This document shows, one piece after another, positions 59,614 to 64,000 of a stretch of 64,000 nt of DNA. Position 1 is the first letter of the stretch. Each line of letters opens with the position of its first letter. The stretch lies in contig NZ_FNDC01000004.1 of the NCBI RefSeq assembly GCF_900099655.1, positions 62,001 to 126,000 of the forward strand, read 5' to 3'. A model generated the notes under the pieces. That model saw only the letters and a list, made by a program, of their open reading frames with translations, ran no database searches and was not told where the DNA came from. The position numbers were made by a program, and so were the translations under genes. This DNA comes from Planococcus glaciei (GTDB lineage: Bacteria; Bacillota; Bacilli; Bacillales_A; Planococcaceae).

Positions 59614-60015
59614 ATGAAATATTCTAAAGCCACAAATTACGCCCTTCATACCATGCTCCATCTGGCAGCAGCTACACCGGACAAACCAATGGGCGTGCAG
59701 CAATTGGCCCAGCAGCAAAAACTTTCACCGACATACTTGTCTAAAATCCTGACGAAGCTGGTGAAAGAAGGCATGGTGCAATCTGCTTCAGGCGCCAATG
59801 GAGGCTACTCGCTGAAAGCAAACTGGGAAAGCATTTCATTTCTTGATATCATCCACGCCATTGAAGGCAAAGCTTCGCTGTTCGACTGCGATGTCGATCA
59901 CGGACCGAACTGCCTGATTCAGCAAGTAATGGTTTCGGCGGAAGAGAAAATGGAAGAAGAACTTCGAAACGTTAAAATAGCCGATTTGGCCAAAGAAATA
60001 ACAGCGGCAAAATAA
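59614..60015 (+). CDS. Rrf2-family transcriptional regulator
   Basis: A 133-aa winged-helix regulator. KYSKATNYALHTMLHLAA near residues 2-19 and the HTH QKLSPTYLSKILTKLVKEGMVQSASGANGGYSL near 35-67 are typical. Two cysteines (in FDCDVDHGPNCLI near 91-103) could ligate an iron-sulfur cluster or act as a thiol switch, but the three-cysteine IscR-type set is not complete. It precedes a thioredoxin-reductase-like flavoprotein gene by 77 bases, its likely target. Confidence 0.88.
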   Translation: MKYSKATNYALHTMLHLAAATPDKPMGVQQLAQQQKLSPTYLSKILTKLVKEGMVQSASGANGGYSLKANWESISFLDIIHAIEGKASLFDCDVDHGPNCLIQQVMVSAEEKMEEELRNVKIADLAKEITAAK

Positions 60016-60029
60016 ACCGCTGTTTCTTT
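60001..60029 (+). terminator. Weak terminator between the Rrf2 gene and the flavoprotein gene
   Basis: ACAGCGG (60001-60007) pairs with CCGCTGT (60017-60023) and is followed by TTCTTTTTG; the left arm is within the coding end of the Rrf2 gene. It is of modest strength. Confidence 0.55.
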
Positions 60030-60044
60030 TTGAACCAATTAAGG

Positions 60045-60064
60045 ACTTAAAGAGTCTTTGAAGT
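60045..60064 (+). promoter_or_regulatory. Dyad operator upstream of the flavoprotein gene
   Basis: ACTTAAAGAGTCTTTGAAGT is a near-perfect 20-bp dyad (one mismatched pair). Its right arm core AGTCTTTGAA recurs at 59587-59596 upstream of the adjacent Rrf2 gene. Confidence 0.5.
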
Positions 60065-60092
60065 CTTTTAAAAACAAAGGAGATGAGTCGAA

Positions 60093-60995
60093 ATGAAAAC
60101 AGTGGATTGTGCCATTATAGGCGGGGGAGCAGCGGGACTGAGTGCAGCGTTGGTACTTGGAAGATCGCGGAGAAAAGTGGCAGTGTTTGATGACAATACC
60201 AACCGGAACCGGGTTACGCAGGAATCCCACGGATTTCTGACTCGAGATGGCATCAAGCCTGAAGAATTCCGAACTATTGCAATTGATCAGTTAAAGCCTT
60301 ACTCTTCCGTCGAACATGTCTCTAAAAAGGTATTAGCCATTGAGCGGCTGGAAAATGGTTCTTTTACAATTTCAACCGCCGGCGAAGAATTAAATGCGGA
60401 AAAAGTAATTCTGGCTACAGGCGTCCAGGAAACTTTTCCCGATATTCCAGGCATCCGGGATTATTACGGCAAAAGCCTTTACAGCTGTCCGTACTGTGAC
60501 GGTTGGGAAATGAGAGACCAGCCGCTCGTGGTCATTGCCGAAATAGAAGCGCATGCTTTGCATTTAGGGAAGCTTGTCTACAACTGGTCGGAAGACCTTG
60601 TCATTGCAAGCAATGGGCACCGTTTCACAGCTGAAGCGCTGCAAGAGTTCGAGCGGAAAAATATTCGCGTCAAAAGCGGGAAAATTGCTGCTCTGGAAGG
60701 AAAAGACGGCTATTTAAAGAAACTGGTGTTTGAGGGCGGGGAAGAACTGGAGCGGACAGGCGGTTTTGTCGTGCCATCCTATTACCGGCCGAATCCTTTT
60801 GCAGAACAACTGGGTTGTGAACTCGACAGCAATGGGGCCTTGGCAATGGATCCTTTTGGGCGGACTTCTGTGCCCGGCGTTTATGCAGCCGGGGAAAACG
60901 TTACCGGCGGCCCTTCGTCGCTGATCATTGCCGCGGCAGAAGGAAGCAAGGCGGCGACCGCCGCAAACATGGAGCTGGTTCTGGAACGCTACTGA
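60093..60995 (+). CDS. NAD(P)/FAD-dependent oxidoreductase, thioredoxin-reductase-like
   Basis: A 300-aa flavoprotein. FAD-binding IIGGGAAGLSAALVLGRSRRK near residues 8-28, the ATGVQETFPDIPG stretch, a redox-active-type CPYC near 131-134, and a C-terminal GVYAAGEN motif near 263-270. The NAD(P) domain motif is degenerate (VIAEIEAHALHLG in place of GxGxxA), so cofactor use differs from thioredoxin reductase. ATG 60093 follows AAAGGAG. Probably controlled by the preceding Rrf2 regulator; substrate unknown. Confidence 0.85.
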   Translation: MKTVDCAIIGGGAAGLSAALVLGRSRRKVAVFDDNTNRNRVTQESHGFLTRDGIKPEEFRTIAIDQLKPYSSVEHVSKKVLAIERLENGSFTISTAGEELNAEKVILATGVQETFPDIPGIRDYYGKSLYSCPYCDGWEMRDQPLVVIAEIEAHALHLGKLVYNWSEDLVIASNGHRFTAEALQEFERKNIRVKSGKIAALEGKDGYLKKLVFEGGEELERTGGFVVPSYYRPNPFAEQLGCELDSNGALAMDPFGRTSVPGVYAAGENVTGGPSSLIIAAAEGSKAATAANMELVLERY

Positions 60996-61028
60996 TGTTG
61001 AGCCATTCCGAGCCGTAGCTAATTCCGC

Positions 61029-61034
61029 TATAAT
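61029..61034 (+). promoter_or_regulatory. -10 element of the acetamidase/formamidase gene
   Basis: Perfect TATAAT at 61029-61034, 32 bp before the ATG at 61066. The -35 (TTCCGA, 17 bp upstream) is poor, so an activator may help. Confidence 0.4.
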
Positions 61035-61065
61035 GATTGTTAAAAGGGAAAAAGGATGGGGACAA

Positions 61066-61962
61066 ATGAAGCGATTTTCAACAGAACATAGAATTACAGC
61101 ATTTTCAAAAAAACACGAACCGGCATATTTTGCAGAACTGGGGGAGGCAGTGGCGGTTGAAACGATGGATTGCTACGACGGACAAGTGCAAGACAGCTCT
61201 ACGCTCCGCGGGGATTTTGACAGAAGCCGGCTGAATCCGGCAACCGGGCCGATTTACATTAACGGCATTCAAAAAGGAGACACCTTGTGTGTCGAAGTGC
61301 TGTCAATCGAAACGGGGGACTTCGGCATCATGATGGCTGCTCCTGGGCTCGGGCCATTGGGAGCGCATGTCACGGATTCGACGACAAAGATCCTGGCGAT
61401 CCGAAATGGCCAGATAGAGTTTGCCGAATCGCTCAAGCTGCCGGTAAGGTCGATGATCGGTGTGGCCGGCGTTGCACCGGCGGAAGGGGAAATCTCGACA
61501 GCCCTTCCAGGGGAACATGGCGGAAATCTCGATACAAAAGACATCAAAGCGGGCAATAAACTGTATCTTCCGGTGTTTGCAGACGGAGCACTTGCGGCGT
61601 TCGGAGATTTGCATGCGGCAATGGGGGACGGGGAACTGAGCGGCACCGGTGTTGAAACAAGCGGGGTTATTGGGCTGCGCTTCACGAAAGCGCCTATCCT
61701 AATTGAAAACCCGCTGGTCGAAGATGCTGATTTTCTCTACTTCCTTGCCTCTGCCAAATCTTACGAAGAAGCCATCGATACGGTTTTGTACCAGACGGCG
61801 AAGCAATTGGCCGACTGGCTCCGTTTGCCGTTTGAAGACGGCTACCGTTTATTGAGCGCAGTCTGCGATTTGAGATTCAGCCAAATCGTCAATGACTTGG
61901 TGACGGTAAGAGTCGCTGTGCCAAAATCTTTATTTGCCGGTTCTTTTCCTTGGAAGCAATAA
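61066..61962 (+). CDS. Acetamidase/formamidase family protein
   Basis: A 298-aa hydrolase of the FmdA/AmdA family, which cleaves formamide or acetamide to ammonia and the acid. Family features: NPATGPIYINGIQKGDTL near residues 53-70, GPLGAHVT near 100-107, and GDLHAAMGDGELSGTGVE near 190-207 with the conserved His and Asp/Glu ligands. ATG 61066 follows AAAGGATGGGG; the longer in-frame ORF starts inside the flavoprotein gene. Confidence 0.9.
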   Translation: MKRFSTEHRITAFSKKHEPAYFAELGEAVAVETMDCYDGQVQDSSTLRGDFDRSRLNPATGPIYINGIQKGDTLCVEVLSIETGDFGIMMAAPGLGPLGAHVTDSTTKILAIRNGQIEFAESLKLPVRSMIGVAGVAPAEGEISTALPGEHGGNLDTKDIKAGNKLYLPVFADGALAAFGDLHAAMGDGELSGTGVETSGVIGLRFTKAPILIENPLVEDADFLYFLASAKSYEEAIDTVLYQTAKQLADWLRLPFEDGYRLLSAVCDLRFSQIVNDLVTVRVAVPKSLFAGSFPWKQ

Positions 61963-62050
61963 AGTAAAAGATCCGACTTTTTCCAACCCGTGCACATCGG
62001 ATGAGTCGATTCGTTTCCTCGTACAATGAAAAGTGAAAGGAGGTCAGCAA

Positions 62051-62926
62051 ATGGATATGCTAAAAGATATGAACGAAGCCTTACGCTATATTGAAGAACA
62101 GTTGGACGCGGACATTGATTTTGAGGAAGTGGCGACGATTGCTGGGGTTTCGGAATATCATTTCCGCAAATTGTTTTCGTATTTGTCCGGCATGAGCCTG
62201 AGTTCGTATATCCGAAACCGGCGATTGTCCCAGGCAGCCTTCGATCTGCATCAGGGCGGCGAGCGGGTATTGGATGTCGCCGTCAAATATGGCTACGATT
62301 CGGCGGACGGTTTCAGCCGGGCGTTTCGTGACTGGTCCGGCATGAATCCGTCGGAAGTGAAAAACAGCGACTCGTTCAAAGTATTTCCAAAGCTGACTTT
62401 CCAACTGACTGTACAGGGAGGAATCGATATGGAATACCGCATTGTGGAGAAAGCGCCTTTTAAATTAGTAGGAATCAAAAAACGCGTGCCAATCGTTTTT
62501 CAAGGAGAAAACCCGGAAATCATGAAAATGGTGCAGTCCATTACACCGGAACAGCGGGAACAGCTGCAGCAGCTGCGCAACACGGAAGTGAAAACGGTCG
62601 TCAACGCGTCGTTCAATTTTGATGAAGGGCGCAATATGGAAAAAGGGCAATTGGACCATTTGATCGGCTCCATCACAACAAAGGATCGCGATTTTGGAAA
62701 TTTTGATGTAGTGGAAGTGCCGGCAGGAAGCTGGGCGGTTTTCAGTTCGGAAGGGCCGTTTCCTGAAACGCTCCAACAGACATGGGCGAAAATCTTTTCG
62801 GAATGGCTGCCTTCGTCCCATTATGAACTGGTGGACGGACCGGAAATCTCTTTTAACGACGGCTTTTCAAATCCGCAGAAAGTCTACAGCGAGATTTGGG
62901 TTCCGGTGAAAGAAATGAAGAAGTAA
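62051..62926 (+). CDS. AraC-family regulator with GyrI-like effector domain
   Basis: A 291-aa regulator of the Rob/SoxS-with-GyrI architecture. Residues 1-105 hold two AraC helix-turn-helix motifs (FEEVATIAGVSEYHFRKLFSYLSGMSL near 21-47; AVKYGYDSADGFSRAFRDWSGMNPSE near 76-101). Residues about 125-290 form a GyrI-like/effector-binding domain (FKLVGIKKRVPI near 136-147). ATG 62051 has AAAGGAGG 7 nt upstream. Such proteins respond to small hydrophobic compounds and often control multidrug exporters; the target is not adjacent. Confidence 0.9.
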   Translation: MDMLKDMNEALRYIEEQLDADIDFEEVATIAGVSEYHFRKLFSYLSGMSLSSYIRNRRLSQAAFDLHQGGERVLDVAVKYGYDSADGFSRAFRDWSGMNPSEVKNSDSFKVFPKLTFQLTVQGGIDMEYRIVEKAPFKLVGIKKRVPIVFQGENPEIMKMVQSITPEQREQLQQLRNTEVKTVVNASFNFDEGRNMEKGQLDHLIGSITTKDRDFGNFDVVEVPAGSWAVFSSEGPFPETLQQTWAKIFSEWLPSSHYELVDGPEISFNDGFSNPQKVYSEIWVPVKEMKK

Positions 62927-62948
62927 CAGCATCAAAACCCCTTAAATC

Positions 62949-62994
62949 AAAAAGCCGATGTTTCTGCAGAAAGCAGAGCATCGGCTTTTTTAGG
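62949..62994. terminator. Bidirectional terminator
   Basis: AAAAAGCCGATG (62949-62960) pairs with CATCGGCTTTTT (62979-62990) around an inner TTTCTGC/GCAGA pairing, ending in T on the plus strand. It separates the convergent AraC and DUF4179 genes. Confidence 0.92.
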
Positions 62995-63014
62995 GAACAA
63001 TTGATTTTGGGAGT

Positions 63015-63995
63015 TTATTTTATTTCTATTGATACTGAAGAAGCATCAACTGGAACGCCTTCATCTTCAAAGTTTTCAACATACGTAATGGTTGGAATGA
63101 TGGTTACGGAAGAAGCTGCCGGATCCAGGGCTTCAAAGGTGAATTGTTGCCGGGACTCGCTGCCGGTTCCAAACTGCATAGGGTAAATATTTCCGAGGTC
63201 GTCTTTCAATTGCCAATCAGTCATATAGTGGTTTTCATCGATTTCGTCTTTCGACAGCGTCATCACGGTGGACAGTTTCGTTAACTTCAGTTTATCCAAA
63301 GTATAGCTGCCGCCTTCAAAGGAAATCTCTTTGCCGATAGACACCTTTTTGCTGTCAATGGCTTTGAGTTTAAACTCAAATGCCCAATCTCCAGCTACGC
63401 GCGTGCCGGTTTCCATGTCTTCGAAAGCCTCGGGTTTCCAGGAAAGGTTCAAGGTGCTGGGCGGACCGAAAAAGAAATCGGGAGCCATCGTGATCATGCC
63501 GGCATAAGTCGTATCATCGACTTTCTCCATGACGGTGGCAGAGCCTGAACCGCCGGCTCCAGACGCTTCCAGCAGGCCGCTTGTGTTAGGGAACTTACCC
63601 AGGTCTTTTTCGGTCTTCAATGCAAAACTGATGGTGACCGATGTGCCGTCGTAGACTGCTTCTTCGATGGCAACCGTCGTGCCGTTGCTTGTCTTTGCCA
63701 ATCCGATCGGCTGGGCCATTTCACTGAAATGATTGAAAATCAATTCGTCGCCATCAAAATAGGAGACGATATTCTGCAAAACCGGAATCTGGGAAGCAAG
63801 TGAAGGAAAAGCGATCGTTGCCGTAGCCGCAGATGCCAGAAAAATACCGGCTGCAAGCGCCAGTTTGGCCAACCAAGGGGCTTTGCGCTTTTTGCCGAGG
63901 AGGCGTCTGTTCATCTGGTTTTTTTCAGAGCTGGAAACTTCAGCTTCCGGAAAGTCTTCAATATCGGTCATCAGCCATTTCTTCAAGTCGCTCAT
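63015..63995 (-). CDS. DUF4179-domain membrane protein, probable anti-sigma-type regulator
   Basis: A 326-aa single-pass membrane protein: cytoplasmic N-terminus (residues 1-40) with SSSEKNQMNRRLLGKKRK, one membrane helix (about 41-63), then an extracytoplasmic DUF4179-type beta-rich domain (IAFPSLASQIPVLQNIVSYFDGD near 61-83). In Bacillales such genes commonly follow an ECF sigma factor gene and act as its anti-sigma factor; the upstream gene lies outside the window. ATG 63995 is 5 bases from the window edge, so its ribosome site cannot be seen. Confidence 0.75.
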   Translation of the reverse strand: MSDLKKWLMTDIEDFPEAEVSSSEKNQMNRRLLGKKRKAPWLAKLALAAGIFLASAATATIAFPSLASQIPVLQNIVSYFDGDELIFNHFSEMAQPIGLAKTSNGTTVAIEEAVYDGTSVTISFALKTEKDLGKFPNTSGLLEASGAGGSGSATVMEKVDDTTYAGMITMAPDFFFGPPSTLNLSWKPEAFEDMETGTRVAGDWAFEFKLKAIDSKKVSIGKEISFEGGSYTLDKLKLTKLSTVMTLSKDEIDENHYMTDWQLKDDLGNIYPMQFGTGSESRQQFTFEALDPAASSVTIIPTITYVENFEDEGVPVDASSVSIEIK

Positions 63996-64000
63996 ATGAA

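Overview
The window looks like chromosomal DNA of a low-to-mid GC Gram-positive bacterium of the Bacillales, probably Planococcaceae (Planococcus or a close relative). This is inferred from the strong AGGAGG-type ribosome sites with frequent GTG/TTG starts, lipoproteins with classical lipoboxes, Bacillus-type regulatory sites (cre, Zur, Pho, sigma-B) and Bacillus-type gene sets (the ydjFGHI-like PspA operon, mtlA-mtlR-mtlD, an rph-type phosphotransferase). No rRNA, tRNA, CRISPR array, prophage or insertion sequence was recognised.

Layout. 1-2.3 kb: the start of an NADP-dependent oxidoreductase, then a cobalamin-riboswitch operon on the minus strand (degenerate adenosyltransferase-like protein and a BtuF-type lipoprotein). 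2.5-7.5 kb: a deoxyribose operon (SorC/DeoR regulator, deoC, FucP-type permease, mutarotase-like protein, deoxyribokinase). 7.8-11.7 kb: DUF4085 protein, membrane protein, HSL-type esterase, M20 amidohydrolase and a small hydrophilic protein. 12.1-22.2 kb: a ten-gene phenol/catechol meta-cleavage operon ending in an XylR_N-V4R-PucR-type regulator, with a cre site and a dyad at its promoter. 22.5-24.1 kb: a SWIM zinc-finger gene broken by an in-frame amber codon. 24.6-29.8 kb: mannitol PTS operon. 29.9-31.4 kb: GIY-YIG-type protein, XRE regulator and a small membrane protein. 31.8-36.2 kb: PspA/zinc-ribbon/TPM/SPFH envelope-stress operon and a methyltransferase. 36.3-40.1 kb: Zur-controlled ZinT lipoprotein, YitT-family protein, a 32-aa membrane peptide and a YjiH-family transporter. 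40.5-46.2 kb: glutamate dehydrogenase with a long leader, then an ABC importer behind a Pho box. 46.5-55.6 kb: stress and accessory genes (DUF2798, sigma-B-type pyridoxamine-oxidase-fold protein, Abi_2/HEPN protein, Mug-type glycosylase, SDR, MFS exporter, DUF1697, rifampin phosphotransferase). 55.7-64 kb: DIP1984-like protein, DUF488, VWA lipoprotein, DUF4181, TM2, an Rrf2 regulator with a flavoprotein, acetamidase/formamidase, AraC/GyrI regulator and a DUF4179 protein.

How the genes work together. The aromatic operon encodes a full oxalocrotonate-branch route from a monohydric phenol to pyruvate and acetyl-CoA, probably under CcpA and an aromatic-sensing activator. The deoxyribose operon converts the free sugar to acetaldehyde and glyceraldehyde-3-phosphate. 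The Pho box in front of the ABC operon points to a phosphorus compound rather than iron.

The most unusual structure not explained by genes is a family of degenerate tandem repeats with a strict 20- or 21-bp period, at seven intergenic loci. Other items of note are the cobalamin-operon protein that has lost adenosyltransferase residues, the sensor-swapped V4R/PucR regulator and the tiny membrane-protein gene behind a palindromic operator.
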